The position numbers and the translations under genes were made by a program. The notes under the pieces are model-generated. The model did no database searches and was not told the origin of the DNA. It worked only from the letters and a program-made list of their open reading frames with translations. A stretch of 48,606 nt of DNA from Alphaproteobacteria bacterium (GTDB taxonomy: Bacteria > Pseudomonadota > Alphaproteobacteria > Bin95): assembly GCA_030833925.1 (NCBI GenBank), contig JAURGE010000018.1, positions 1 to 48,606 of the forward strand. Reading direction: 5' to 3'. Every line of letters starts with the position of its first letter. The stretch's first letter is position 1. Of the stretch, positions 32,820 to 42,316 are shown piece after piece.

Positions 32820-33574
32820 CTTGCTAGATAGCCACCATCAACGTGGAGCTCGGAGCCAGTGATATAGCTAGCATCGTCCGATGCTAAGAATAGGCAGGCC
32901 TTTGCCACCTCATCGGCGCGGCCATTTCTGCGCATAGGGACCCGTTTCAGCATCTTTTCACGAATTACAGGGTCAGCAGTTGCACCTGATGTGCGCATTG
33001 GTGGCATTAGGCCTGGGTGTACGGAATTAACCCGAATGCCTTCGCGAGCGTGACGGACGGCAGCAGACTTTGTGATAGTCCTAACTGCACCCTTGGATGC
33101 ATTGTAACCGTGATGAATATTGTTCTGCCCAACATTTCCCGAAATTGAAGAGAGATTAACGATAGAACCACCGCCATTTGCTGCCATTGCAGCCACGCAG
33201 TGTTTCATTCCATAGAATACGCCATCAACATTGACGGCCATCAAGTTTCTCCACGCGCCTTCATCAAATGGGTCTTCAAAAGCACTTCCAGATATTCCAG
33301 CATTGTTAATAAGGATATCTATGCGACCGAAGGCAGATGTTACATCTTTAACAAAAGAAGCCCACGCCTTATCGTCTGTGACGTCTAACTTCCAAAAGCG
33401 AGCCTTTCCTCCAGCAGCTTCAATTTCTGAGACGCGTTTTGGACCCTCATCCACTAGGATGTCTGCAATGGCTACAGTGGCTCCCTCGGCGGCAAAGAGT
33501 TTAGCTGTCTCTGCCCCCATGCCGAAGGCTCCTCCAGTAACGATAGCAATTTTATCTTTTAAACGATCACTCAT
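32816..33574 (-). CDS. Short-chain dehydrogenase/reductase (SDR)
   Basis: A 252-residue classical SDR: cofactor motif TGGAFGMGAETA (about 14-25), an aspartate after the second strand (AIADILVDEG) suggesting NAD use, NNAGISGSAFEDP, VNLSSISGN with the serine, and YNASK with the Tyr-Lys pair. The C-terminus SYITGSELHVDGGYLAS is typical. It overlaps the convergent DapA-family gene by four bases. It follows another SDR by 11 bases and a NIPSNAP protein, forming a three-gene minus-strand unit. It resembles cyclohexanol- and steroid-type dehydrogenases but the substrate is unproven. Confidence 0.9.
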   Translation of the reverse strand: MSDRLKDKIAIVTGGAFGMGAETAKLFAAEGATVAIADILVDEGPKRVSEIEAAGGKARFWKLDVTDDKAWASFVKDVTSAFGRIDILINNAGISGSAFEDPFDEGAWRNLMAVNVDGVFYGMKHCVAAMAANGGGSIVNLSSISGNVGQNNIHHGYNASKGAVRTITKSAAVRHAREGIRVNSVHPGLMPPMRTSGATADPVIREKMLKRVPMRRNGRADEVAKACLFLASDDASYITGSELHVDGGYLAS

Positions 33575-33585
33575 TCGTTTTCTCC

Positions 33586-34377
33586 TTACCGGATGGCAAT
33601 TGGCGCGCCAGCGAGATGCTGACCACCATCAGCTAAAAGAAATTCACCTGTAATATGACTACCTGCTTCAAGGAACATTACGACTGCCTCTGCCATATGT
33701 TCTGGTCCACCAGCCCGGCGAAGTGGGTTAGTTGCCTCTAGGTGAGCCTTAGTGGCATCATATCTGTCCGCTCCCATTCCGTTTCTAAGCCAATCACCCT
33801 GAACAAAGCCGGGGCATACAGTATTAACTCTTATTTCCGGGCCAAGAGCGCGAGCCAAACTAAGTGTCATTGTATTTAGCGCCCCCTTTGATGCTGCATA
33901 AGCAATACATGACCCAGTTCCCATAACACCGGCGATAGAGGAGACATTAACAACAGAACCGCCTCCGTCTTTGCGCATTATAGGAGCTGCTGCCCGTATC
34001 ATCTGATAGGCACCAACGACGTTCACTTGATAAATGTCTAAAAAATCTGAACCTGATAGACCGTCGAGATCGTTATGCGCCACAAATTTTGTCGTGCCCG
34101 CGTTATTAACGAGACCATCGATACGCCCAAATGCATGTTCAGTTTCTGCTACCAGGCGCTTACAGTCTGCGTCATCAGCTATATTTGCTTTAACAACGAG
34201 TGCCTCGACGCCTTTAGCTCGGCATTCCTCTGCAACCGTATCGGCCGGTCCCTGGCTTCTCGAGAAATTGATAACAACATTACACCCTCTGTCTGCCAGC
34301 TGACGAACGACAGCGGCACCTATGCCTGAAGAGGACCCAGTAACGATAACGGCCTTATCTTTTAGTGAACTTGTCAT
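33586..34377 (-). CDS. Short-chain dehydrogenase/reductase (SDR)
   Basis: A 263-residue classical SDR with TGSSSGIGAAVV, NFSRSQGPAD after the second strand (Arg suggests NADP preference), NNAGTTKFVAHNDL, VNVSSIAGV and YAASK. It ends SHITGEFLLADGGQHLAG. The frame is open further upstream to 34434, but ATG 34377 gives the usual N-terminus MTSSLKDKAVIVTG and ends that overlap with the NIPSNAP gene. It lies 11 bases from the SDR downstream and 11 bases from the NIPSNAP gene upstream, so all three are probably one transcript. Confidence 0.9.
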   Translation of the reverse strand: MTSSLKDKAVIVTGSSSGIGAAVVRQLADRGCNVVINFSRSQGPADTVAEECRAKGVEALVVKANIADDADCKRLVAETEHAFGRIDGLVNNAGTTKFVAHNDLDGLSGSDFLDIYQVNVVGAYQMIRAAAPIMRKDGGGSVVNVSSIAGVMGTGSCIAYAASKGALNTMTLSLARALGPEIRVNTVCPGFVQGDWLRNGMGADRYDATKAHLEATNPLRRAGGPEHMAEAVVMFLEAGSHITGEFLLADGGQHLAGAPIAIR

Positions 34378-34388
34378 CAGCAGAAACT

Positions 34389-35024
34389 CTACTTCAGAGG
34401 TGAATGAGCTGCGGGAAGCATTAACGTTGACCACATTTCTTCAATGTGTTGCCCGCTGAATTTAAGAAACTCTTGCCAGCCGGGATCTTCAACTGCAGCA
34501 TTGCGAGCCTTCATGCGCTCTTCAAAAGATGGATACGACCAGATGTGACATACCTCATTTGGTTGCCCTGCCTCGGTGCTCCATAGACCCACCAGCTTTG
34601 AGTATTTTTCTCTGTGTTCCATGGCTTTCAAGAAGGTATCTGTCCATATCTTCATCGATCCAGGACGAAGTCGATAATTCCGAAGCTCATAAATATTGTT
34701 TTCGCCAATTGGGGCAGTCGGACCTCGGTATGGATTAAGAAGTCTGATGTCCTGCCTAACCAGATACTCTCTTATTTTTGGAAGGTAATCATTATTCCAG
34801 CTTGAGTTAGAGGAGAGCGCTTTGCGCTTTTCCGCACGTTCATTGAGGTCTGCATAGCTCCAAAGGTGCATTACCTGATTAAGGGGGCCAACCTCTGTTA
34901 ACCAGTAGCCTTCTAGCTTTCCGTAGTCATCACCGCGTATGCTGCGGGCGATTGTTCCAGCGTTTTTCGCTGCGATGGGCGCAGCACCAGGCTTTAAGGT
35001 GTATGTGCGTAATTCGTAGATCAT
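34389..35024 (-). CDS. Two-domain NIPSNAP family protein
   Basis: A 211-residue protein made of two NIPSNAP/ABM-type ferredoxin-like domains: MIYELRTYTLKPG begins the first and NIYELRNYRLRPGS (about residue 110) the second. NQVMHLWSYADLNERAEKR and NEVCHIWSYPSFEERMKAR are matching internal segments. Members of the fold include small monooxygenases and ligand-binding proteins; bacterial NIPSNAPs have no settled function. ATG 35024 follows GGGGGA; the frame extends upstream to 35072 without family match. Heads an operon with two SDR genes. The next gene upstream diverges, leaving a 327-base gap described separately. Confidence 0.88.
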   Translation of the reverse strand: MIYELRTYTLKPGAAPIAAKNAGTIARSIRGDDYGKLEGYWLTEVGPLNQVMHLWSYADLNERAEKRKALSSNSSWNNDYLPKIREYLVRQDIRLLNPYRGPTAPIGENNIYELRNYRLRPGSMKIWTDTFLKAMEHREKYSKLVGLWSTEAGQPNEVCHIWSYPSFEERMKARNAAVEDPGWQEFLKFSGQHIEEMWSTLMLPAAHSPLK

Positions 35025-35160
35025 TTTTTCCCCCGAAAGAATGGCAGGAGGGAAGCTTAGACCGGCCAACAATCCTTCGAAAGCCTTCTAAAAATAGTTA
35101 TTGAATATAAGTTGTAGTTTCATCGCTATCGGGGGCAATTGCGAAACCTTTACAGCTTGA

Positions 35161-35337
35161 TCAGTGTTCCCCTTCCTTGGGCTGTAAAATCACACTTAGC
35201 TCAGAAATTTCTTCGTTAATCCCTTTGAGGTAGATTAGTTGCTTCAGGTCAAAACCCCCAAGAATTTGGCGAATATCGAACTTCTTTTCATCATGAAGAT
35301 ATCCGTTAGCATAGGCGTATTCATGATTGAAATTGCT
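35161..35337 (-). other. Start-less open frame in the NIPSNAP/MFS gap (possible gene remnant)
   Basis: The 327-base gap 35025-35351 has no complete gene. On the minus strand, 35337-35161 reads open for 58 codons with a protein-like composition (for example EYAYANGYLHDEKKFDIRQIL and LKQLIYLKGINEEIS) and ends in TGA, but an in-frame stop sits directly upstream and there is no ATG or likely start. I do not recognise a family. It may be the C-terminal remnant of a lost gene or chance. The rest of the gap shows nothing I can name. Confidence 0.22.
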
Positions 35338-35351
35338 TCAAGGAAGCGGTC

Positions 35352-36920
35352 GTGACGCAGGAGTTAATTCGGAGAGATGAGAGTGCAGAAGGACTGTTTC
35401 TCCGGTTTGGTTCCTCCTACCGTTGGCTAGTAACAGCAACGGGCCTTTTTGGCGCGTTTGCCATGGTCTTGTCTGCAACTATCGTCAATGTGGCTGTTCC
35501 AGAGGTGCGAGGTGCCTTTGGAGTTGGTCAGGATGAAGCTCAGTGGATGGCAACGGCCTTTCTGGCCACGATGACCGCGAGCCAGCTTTTAAACGCTTGG
35601 ATGGTGGCGGCGTTTGGGAAGCGTGGCGCCTTTCTTTGGACGCTAATTCTCTTTGTGATTGGGGCATTTATCTGTTCAAGTGCTCACAATATGCCAACCT
35701 TGATTGTTGGTCGTGTCCTTCAGGGTGCCGCTGCTGGGATCATCCAGCCTCTCGTTATGGTTGCTATCGTTGAGGTTTTCCCGCCGGATCGACGCGGCAC
35801 AGCGATGGGAATTTTTGGTTCAGGCGTCGTTCTCGCGCCGGCAATAGGCCCCGCCGTCGGAGGGATCGCTATCGATGAGTTTTCATGGCGATTGATGTTT
35901 ATTCTTCCTCTGCCAGCCGTGTTTATTGCTTTTATTGGGGGCATAATCTTCATGCCCGCAAAAACAGATAATGCAAAACGCCCGCCGTTTGACTGGACAG
36001 GTTACGGCCTTTTACTTGTGGCGCTTGCGATCATTATGAACGCTATTGCGGGTGGCCCTCGTTTCGGATGGGGGTCCGATAGGATTGCGAGCCAGCTCTT
36101 ACTTGGAGCTTTCCTTGCTGGAGCATTTCTATATTGGCAAACTCGAAGTAAGGCACCGATCTTATCACTCGATCTATTCAAAAACCCTGGCTTTTCTTCA
36201 GCCGTTGCAGTCGCCTTTGTGTTTGGCGCTGGAAATTTTGCTTCGAGCTATATTATCCCGGTTTTTGTGCAGGATGTTCAGAGCTATACGGCGACACGAG
36301 CCGGAATGCTGTTAATGCCCGCAGGACTGTTATTGGTAGCAGTGCTTCCTTTAACAGGAAGGCTTTCTGATAGAATGCCTGGCCACATCATGGTGGCAGT
36401 TGGTTTGGCATTTTTTGCCGTTGGCGCGCTAGCAATGAGCTTTGGGGATGCTAACACTAGTTTTCTGATATTTGCGGGCTTTGCCGCTCTAAGCCGTTTT
36501 GGTCTAGCCTTTATTCTCCCCTCGCTGTCTGCATCAGCATTTAAGGCTCTGAAACCCGACCAACTGGCGCGTGGATCAGGCAGTATGAATTTCATTCGTC
36601 AGCTTGGAGGGGCGAGCGGAACAAACCTCATTGTTGTTTGGTTGCAAACTCGCCATGCAAGTCATGCCCAAGCATTTAATGGTACGCAGGTTCCGGATAA
36701 TCCAGCGACACTCGAAACCCTTGGTCGATTGGGTGACCGCCTCACCACTGGAGGTCTTGATGGTATGGCTGGAGAAGCGGCTGCTGCTGAATTTCTTTCA
36801 CGGACGATTGATGCGCAGGCATTGGCACTGGCCTTTCAAGATTGCTTCCTTGCTCTCGCCGTTGTGTTTTTCATCGCGATTATCCCAGCTATCGTACTGG
36901 GACGGTTTATGGGGAGGTAA
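35352..36920 (+). CDS. DHA2-family MFS drug/metabolite exporter (EmrB/QacA type)
   Basis: A 522-residue protein with about 14 hydrophobic helices, the length and signature of the DHA2 proton-antiport family. Helix 1 runs LVTATGLFGAFAMVLSATIVNVAVPEVRGAF, and PEVRGAFGVGQDEAQWMATAFLATMTASQLLNAW carries the family's helix 1-2 motif; GRVLQGAAAGIIQPLVM and FPPDRRGTAMGIFGSGVVLAPAIGPAVGG are motif B and C type. The usual HlyD-type membrane-fusion partner gene is absent, so it would export to the periplasm alone. Start GTG 35352 follows AAGGAAGCGGTC. Leads an operon with a CaiB/BaiF transferase (5 bases) and a CoA ligase. Confidence 0.93.
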   Translation: MTQELIRRDESAEGLFLRFGSSYRWLVTATGLFGAFAMVLSATIVNVAVPEVRGAFGVGQDEAQWMATAFLATMTASQLLNAWMVAAFGKRGAFLWTLILFVIGAFICSSAHNMPTLIVGRVLQGAAAGIIQPLVMVAIVEVFPPDRRGTAMGIFGSGVVLAPAIGPAVGGIAIDEFSWRLMFILPLPAVFIAFIGGIIFMPAKTDNAKRPPFDWTGYGLLLVALAIIMNAIAGGPRFGWGSDRIASQLLLGAFLAGAFLYWQTRSKAPILSLDLFKNPGFSSAVAVAFVFGAGNFASSYIIPVFVQDVQSYTATRAGMLLMPAGLLLVAVLPLTGRLSDRMPGHIMVAVGLAFFAVGALAMSFGDANTSFLIFAGFAALSRFGLAFILPSLSASAFKALKPDQLARGSGSMNFIRQLGGASGTNLIVVWLQTRHASHAQAFNGTQVPDNPATLETLGRLGDRLTTGGLDGMAGEAAAAEFLSRTIDAQALALAFQDCFLALAVVFFIAIIPAIVLGRFMGR

Positions 36921-36925
36921 AACTT

Positions 36926-38113
36926 ATGGGTGCACTCGATGGCATCAAAGTAGTTGATCTAAGTCGTGTTCTCGCAGGCCCCTTTTGTGGCCAGTTACTC
37001 GCTGAGAACGGTGCCGACGTAATAAAGATCGAGGGTCCAGAAGGTGATTTAAACCGTGCCTTTCCCCACGTCCTAGGAGATGGTGACAGTACAAATTTCC
37101 GTTCCGTAAACCGAGGCAAGAGAGATATCACTCTGAATTTGAAGTCGAAGAAAGCGAGAGACTTGCTTGACCGACTGTTGGCTGACGCAGATATCTTGAT
37201 ACAGAGTTTCCTTCCTCCAGTTGCTGAGAAACTTGGAGTTGGCTGGGACCGAATTCACCGGGACTTTCCTGATCTTATCTATGTGTCAATTTCTGGTTAT
37301 GGCGCCGAGGGGCCCCTAAGTAATAAGCCGGGTTATGATACTATGGTTGCTGCGTACTCGGGCGTGATGTCTTTGACCGGCGAGCCGGATAGACCACCAG
37401 TCCGGCTTGGTGTCACCGCTATTGATCTCGCAACAGGTATGCTTGCCTACGGTGGAGTTACCACCGCTTTGATGGCTCGAGAGCGTGGTCGGGCTCGTGG
37501 ACAGCGGGTAAATGTTTCTCTCCTCGAAACGGGTGTCACATTGCTGGGGTTCCATGGGGTCGGTTATCTGACAACTGGAGAGGTAGATAGACGGGAAGGA
37601 GCGGGTTACGAAACGCTGTCACCTTATGGCGCTTATCGCGCGAAGGATGGCGAGATCATGATAGGTGCTCCGACTCAAACTATGTGGCTTAAAGCTTGTA
37701 AGGCTCTTGGGATGGAGGAACTTGTCGATGATCCACGTTTTACTACCAATGTCTTGCGCTGCGAACACAGAGAGGAGCTTCGGACAGAGATTGAATTGCG
37801 ACTTTCTACCTCTACTGTCGCTGACTGGGTCGAAAAATTAGAACAGGCTGGAGTTGCAAATTCGCCCATTAATACCGTCGATCGAGTTCTAACCGACCCT
37901 CAAACCTTGGCTAATCACATGGTTGTTAATTGCGCTGCTGCCGATGGTAGCATCCAGCGTCTTCTTGGTCTGCCGTTTAAGCTCACGGGCACTCCTGGCA
38001 ATCCAGGATCAGCGCCTCCTCGTCAGGGGCAACATAATCGGGATGTGTTCTGTGGAGACCTTGGTCTCTCTCTAGAAGAGCTGGAACAGTTAGAGACAGA
38101 GGGCGCTATATGA
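36926..38113 (+). CDS. CaiB/BaiF-family (class III) CoA-transferase, copy 2
   Basis: A 395-residue CoA-transferase. LSRVLAGPFCGQLLAENGADVIKIEGPEGD and SVNRGKRDITLNL are family blocks, and Asp167 (VTAIDLATGMLAYG) is the catalytic aspartate. The frame begins upstream at 36842 inside the MFS gene, but ATG 36926 after GGGGAGGTAAAACTT gives the family N-terminus MGALDGIKVVDLS. Five bases separate it from the exporter gene and 30 from the acyl-CoA synthetase. It differs from copy 1 throughout, so the two are not a recent duplication. The acyl group is unknown. Confidence 0.92.
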   Translation: MGALDGIKVVDLSRVLAGPFCGQLLAENGADVIKIEGPEGDLNRAFPHVLGDGDSTNFRSVNRGKRDITLNLKSKKARDLLDRLLADADILIQSFLPPVAEKLGVGWDRIHRDFPDLIYVSISGYGAEGPLSNKPGYDTMVAAYSGVMSLTGEPDRPPVRLGVTAIDLATGMLAYGGVTTALMARERGRARGQRVNVSLLETGVTLLGFHGVGYLTTGEVDRREGAGYETLSPYGAYRAKDGEIMIGAPTQTMWLKACKALGMEELVDDPRFTTNVLRCEHREELRTEIELRLSTSTVADWVEKLEQAGVANSPINTVDRVLTDPQTLANHMVVNCAAADGSIQRLLGLPFKLTGTPGNPGSAPPRQGQHNRDVFCGDLGLSLEELEQLETEGAI

Positions 38114-38143
38114 CGGTTAACCCGGGGATCATGGGAGTCTGTC

Positions 38144-39652
38144 ATGGCAAATCTTACTGAATTTCTGGCCTTTCACGCCCGCAGAACCCCAGGACGGACG
38201 GCACTTGCCTACAATGGCGCAGAGATCTCTTATGCTGAAATGATGGCAAGGGCGTATTCAGGTGCCCGCTGGCTTGCTGAAAGGGGTATAGGCAAAGGAG
38301 ACGTAGTTGCGCTTTTGATGAAGAATAGTGCGGCGTTCTTTGATCTTGTTTTCGCTGTAAGCCATCAGGGTGCTGTACTTCTGCCTATCAATTACCGCTT
38401 GGCTGCAAACGAAATCGAATACATTCTCAGTAATGCTAGCGCGACGCTATTGATAGCTGACCAGGAGTTTGAAGGTGTAACGTCTCAGCTTCCAGAAGGG
38501 AGCGTTGAGTCTATATTTTTGCTGGACAGTTCTGCTCAAGCAGATATCCGCTCTGTAGCTGTCACATCCGGATCTTCTCCTCCAGCGCATTGTAGTAATA
38601 ACGATTTAATGCGTCTTGTTTACACCTCGGGTACAACAAGCAGGCCAAAGGGTGTGATGCATGCCTACGAGCAGTTCTATTGGAAACATCTCTCTTTAAT
38701 TCCTCCACTTGAGCTTTCGGGCCAAACGCGTCTTTTAATCGTTGGACCGCTGTATCACGTTGGGGGTTTAGAACTGCCAGGCCTTTCAGTGTTAGCTCTT
38801 GGTGGCATGATTGCGCTTGAACGAGAGTTTGAACCTGAAAAAGCGCTCGCAGCAATCGAACGCTATCATCTAAATGGAGCGTGGTTTGCTCCTACTATGA
38901 CTAATATGATTTTGGCCTTGCCAAGTAACCTTTGGGTATCGGCTCGGACGCTTAATTGGGTAATTGGCGGTGGAGAACGAACACCGGAAGCTCGTATTCG
39001 TTCTTTTTCAGAAGCTTTCCCTAAAGCTCGTTATATTGATGCTTATGGGCTAACAGAGAGTAATAGCGGCGATACCTTTATGGAGCCTGGAATGGAGCTC
39101 TTAAAGATTGGTTCTACAGGCCGCGCTGCACCTCATTTGGAGGTTGAAATCCGTGATGAGTCTGGAAAGACCCTAACGCCGGGTCAGGACGGAGAGATTT
39201 GTCTTCGCGGCCGTAAAATAACTTCCGGATATTGGAATGATGAGCTGCGCACTAAAGAGGCTTTTTTCTCAAATGGCTGGTTTCGCACTGGTGATATCGG
39301 TTATCTCGACGAAGAGGGATTTCTTTTTCTGACCGATCGTAAAAAGGATATGATCCTTTCCGGTGGAGAGAACATCGCTTCCAGTGAAGTGGAGCGGGTA
39401 ATTTATGAAATGCCGGAGGTGCTGGAAGCCGCAGTTATAGCTGGATCAGACCCAAAATGGGGCGAAGTACCTGTGGCAATAGTGACGCCAAGACCCGGAT
39501 CTAAAGTCACTCTAGAAAGCTTGCAAGCGCATTGTCGCAAATCTCTTGCAGGTTTTAAGACTCCCAAACGCTTAGTGATAAAAGAAAGTCTGCCCCGGAA
39601 TCCCTCTGGGAAGGTGCTCAAGCGCGTGTTGCGAGAGGAAATTGAGGCTTAA
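38144..39652 (+). CDS. AMP-dependent acyl-CoA synthetase
   Basis: A 502-residue ANL-family enzyme that activates a carboxylic acid via acyl-AMP to acyl-CoA. The phosphate-binding loop YTSGTTSRPKGV is at about 160-171, DAYGLTESN near 299-307, GWFRTGDIGYLDEEGFLFLTDRKKDMILSGGENIASSEVE in the C-terminal hinge region, and the catalytic lysine is predicted at Lys490 (RNPSGKVLKR). It is co-transcribed with a CaiB transferase and an MFS exporter. Both CoA-ligase and CoA-transferase in one operon is noteworthy. Benzoate-, cyclohexane- or fatty-acid-like substrates are all possible. Confidence 0.93.
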   Translation: MANLTEFLAFHARRTPGRTALAYNGAEISYAEMMARAYSGARWLAERGIGKGDVVALLMKNSAAFFDLVFAVSHQGAVLLPINYRLAANEIEYILSNASATLLIADQEFEGVTSQLPEGSVESIFLLDSSAQADIRSVAVTSGSSPPAHCSNNDLMRLVYTSGTTSRPKGVMHAYEQFYWKHLSLIPPLELSGQTRLLIVGPLYHVGGLELPGLSVLALGGMIALEREFEPEKALAAIERYHLNGAWFAPTMTNMILALPSNLWVSARTLNWVIGGGERTPEARIRSFSEAFPKARYIDAYGLTESNSGDTFMEPGMELLKIGSTGRAAPHLEVEIRDESGKTLTPGQDGEICLRGRKITSGYWNDELRTKEAFFSNGWFRTGDIGYLDEEGFLFLTDRKKDMILSGGENIASSEVERVIYEMPEVLEAAVIAGSDPKWGEVPVAIVTPRPGSKVTLESLQAHCRKSLAGFKTPKRLVIKESLPRNPSGKVLKRVLREEIEA

Positions 39653-39666
39653 GTTTTAATTGCTTA

Positions 39667-40599
39667 TTAAATTTGGCGCTCGTTTTTTGAACGTCGTTGT
39701 TCACTTCGAAGACTATAGATCGATGTTGCTATAATGATTCCAGAGCCTACGATTGTTGACCAACTTGGTACCTCTAGAAACACTAAAAATCCAATAAGTG
39801 CTGCAAATACCAATCTAGCGTAGTCAAGGGGTGCAACAGCACTTGCTTCACCAGCACGATAGCCTGCTATGTTGCAAAATTGACCTGCGACCGACAGAAG
39901 TCCAATACCCAGCATCATTCCCCACTGAATGGCCGTTGGCCAAACCCAGAAATAGATGCCGAATGGTAGCATTACAGCACCAACCAATAATGCTTGGTAA
40001 CTTAAGATCGTGATAGAGCGGTCAAATTGGGATAAGTGGCGAATTATTGTCGAAACCATCGCCGCCCCAGCGGCACCAGCAATCGCATACAATGCATAAA
40101 GGTCTATTCCGCTTGGCTCTGGCTGCACAATGACTAGTACGCCAGCAAAGCCAATTAATGTCGCGAACCATCGATTAAAACCTGCAACTTCCTTTAGAAA
40201 CAGGATAGCAAAAATCGTGACGAATAGACTTTTTGCGAAGCTAAGAGCCGTAGCATCCGCTAAGGGCATATGCTGAATTGCAAGAAAACTGCCGACCATT
40301 GCAATTATAGCAAATACCACCCGCACTAATTGTAGAGGAAGTGATTTGGTGCGCAAAGCGTCTGGAAAGTTACGAGCAATTACAGGCATCACCGTAATTG
40401 TCATGGTTGCTTGGCGTATTAGCAGGATTTGAAAGACCGTTATCTCGCCGCCCAATTCTTTTACAAAGCCGGCGCTCGAGGTGAATATGATGCCAGCAGT
40501 CATTATATAAATGCCGCCACGCACGTTTCCAGGCAGCAATTGTAATGGGGCCAATAATCGAGCCCAGGCTGCCTGTATCACGCCCGTGATTTTGACCAT
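39667..40599 (-). CDS. EamA/DMT-superfamily permease
   Basis: A 310-residue ten-helix protein with two EamA repeats: GIYIMTAGIIFTSSAGFVKELGGEITVFQILLIRQ at the start, LAIQHMPLADATALSFAKSLFVTIFAILFLKEVAGFNRW at the end of repeat one and AGEASAVAPLDYARLVFAALIGFLVFLEVP in repeat two, a pattern seen in riboflavin/S-adenosylmethionine-type EamA transporters and in generic ones. It stands alone, convergent with the acyl-CoA synthetase (14 bases) and 113 bases downstream of the aminotransferase. A 7-base inverted repeat (ATCTCAT/ATGAGAT) lies in that gap. Confidence 0.85.
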   Translation of the reverse strand: MVKITGVIQAAWARLLAPLQLLPGNVRGGIYIMTAGIIFTSSAGFVKELGGEITVFQILLIRQATMTITVMPVIARNFPDALRTKSLPLQLVRVVFAIIAMVGSFLAIQHMPLADATALSFAKSLFVTIFAILFLKEVAGFNRWFATLIGFAGVLVIVQPEPSGIDLYALYAIAGAAGAAMVSTIIRHLSQFDRSITILSYQALLVGAVMLPFGIYFWVWPTAIQWGMMLGIGLLSVAGQFCNIAGYRAGEASAVAPLDYARLVFAALIGFLVFLEVPSWSTIVGSGIIIATSIYSLRSEQRRSKNERQI

Positions 40600-40712
40600 T
40601 GTCCTACCTTGCGAAGCAGAATGGGGATCTCATGCTAAAACTCAGATCTTCAAACCAATGAGATACTCACGCGTCACTCTTTCACTAGTTATTTTTAATA
40701 AAATAAAGAAAG

Positions 40713-42050
40713 TTAGCCCACCTTCTCTATTGCAGATTTCAGAATTGAAATCATTTGTTCTAGTTCATCTTCCGTTACGATTAGTGGTGGTGACATTGCT
40801 AGCACGTCCCCTGTTGCACGCAGATAGAGCCCTTGCGCAAAGCATTCTAAAAATACGTCAAAGCCGCGTTTGCCCGGTTCCCCAGGTCGGGAAGACAGTT
40901 CAACAGCTCCCATAAGTCCTATATTTCGCACATCTATCACGTTGGGTGCATCAGCCATGCTGTGCAGCAAATTCTCAAATTTTGGTGCGAGATTGGCAGA
41001 GCGCTGAAACAATCCTTCATCCCTGTAGATATCCAAGGTCGCGAGTCCTGCGGCAACAGCGAGAGGATGAGCCGAATAAGTGTACCCGTGTGCAAGTTCT
41101 ATTGCCCATTCAGGGCCAGTCATGAATGAATCATAAATTGCACGCCCCATAACGACAGCTGAAGAGGGGGCGGCGCCGTTAGTTAGTCCTTTCGCGATAG
41201 TCATCATGTCAGGGGTCACCCCGAAGGCCTCGGATGCGAAAGCAGCGCCAACACGTCCAAATCCTGTAATGACTTCATCAAAAATCAACAGAATTCCATG
41301 CTTGTCGCAAATTTCTCTCAGGCGTTTTAGATAACCCTTTGGCGGAGGTAATACACCCGTTGATCCGGCCACTGGTTCAACAATAACTCCCGCTATTGTA
41401 GAAGGGTCATGAAGCTCGCAGATCCGCTCAAGTGCATCTGCTAACTCTGCTCCATGCTCTGGCAGCCCTCTGCTAAAGGCATTCCTACTTAAGTCGGATG
41501 TATGTGGTAAGTGATCGACACCGGGTAGCATAAGGCCGAACATCTTGCGATTTGCTTTGATTCCGCCAACCGACATGCCGCCGAAGCCAATCCCGTGATA
41601 ACCTCGCTCACGTCCAACAAAGCGCGTACGCTCCGCCTGGCCGCGTGCCCTGTGATAGGCAAGAGCAATTTTAAGCGCTGTATCAACGGCTTCCGATCCG
41701 GAATTAGCAAAGAAAACTGTATCAAGACCTTCTGGTGCGAGGTTGCCAATTCGAGATGCCAGTTCGAATGCACCGGGATGCCCCATCTGAAAGCTTGGTG
41801 CATAATCCATTTGGTCGGCTTGTGCTTTTATTGCCTCGGCAATTTCTTTTCGCCCATGACCAGCATTCACACACCAAAGGCCAGCCGAGCCATCTAAGAT
41901 CCGACGACCATCTCGCGTAATGTAATGAACCCCCTCTGCTCCTGTTAAAAGTCTTGGCGCTTTTTTGAATTGACGCTGCGAGGTGAACGGCATGAAGAAA
42001 GCTTCAAGGTCGTTTGTGTCCGCGTGTGCAAGTGATGCTGGAGTAGTCAT
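40713..42050 (-). CDS. Class III (omega-amino acid:pyruvate type) aminotransferase
   Basis: A 445-residue PLP enzyme. GSAGLWCVNAGHGRKEIAEAI, FFANSGSEAVDTALK, LIFDEVITGFGRVGAAFASE (Asp258 contacts the PLP ring nitrogen) and TIAKGLTNGA (catalytic Lys287) are class III features. HTSDLSRNAFSRGLPEHGAELADALER resembles beta-alanine:pyruvate transaminases, so beta-alanine or another omega-amine is the likely donor, but related amines are possible. It is divergent from an IlvD/Edd dehydratase with a 266-base gap in which I see a tandem ACGTTGA (42179-42192) but no clear operator or leader element. Confidence 0.9.
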   Translation of the reverse strand: MTTPASLAHADTNDLEAFFMPFTSQRQFKKAPRLLTGAEGVHYITRDGRRILDGSAGLWCVNAGHGRKEIAEAIKAQADQMDYAPSFQMGHPGAFELASRIGNLAPEGLDTVFFANSGSEAVDTALKIALAYHRARGQAERTRFVGRERGYHGIGFGGMSVGGIKANRKMFGLMLPGVDHLPHTSDLSRNAFSRGLPEHGAELADALERICELHDPSTIAGVIVEPVAGSTGVLPPPKGYLKRLREICDKHGILLIFDEVITGFGRVGAAFASEAFGVTPDMMTIAKGLTNGAAPSSAVVMGRAIYDSFMTGPEWAIELAHGYTYSAHPLAVAAGLATLDIYRDEGLFQRSANLAPKFENLLHSMADAPNVIDVRNIGLMGAVELSSRPGEPGKRGFDVFLECFAQGLYLRATGDVLAMSPPLIVTEDELEQMISILKSAIEKVG

Positions 42051-42316
42051 AGCAAGTTGGTTTCCTTAGCCTCTCGAGAAGGAATTCGATTGACGGTAGC
42101 ACGCCAAACCAATTTTTGTCGTCACCCTAATAATAACACCAGTGTTTTTTAGTTTCTCATGCACTTTTCTTCTGGTGCACGTTGAACGTTGAGTTATTGC
42201 CAGATATTGATAGCCCTTATGGGTTTCAGGCATGAAGATCTAGACAAAGTGTCAGTGTTTGAGCCTTAGTAAACCGATAAAAGCCTTTAATAACGAAATT
42301 CTAGGAGCTACGCGTC

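Noticed and set aside
42051-42316. Riboswitch or attenuator ahead of the IlvD/Edd gene
   Set aside because: Only a tandem ACGTTGA and weak hairpins; no leucine/valine-rich leader peptide or conserved aptamer recognised.
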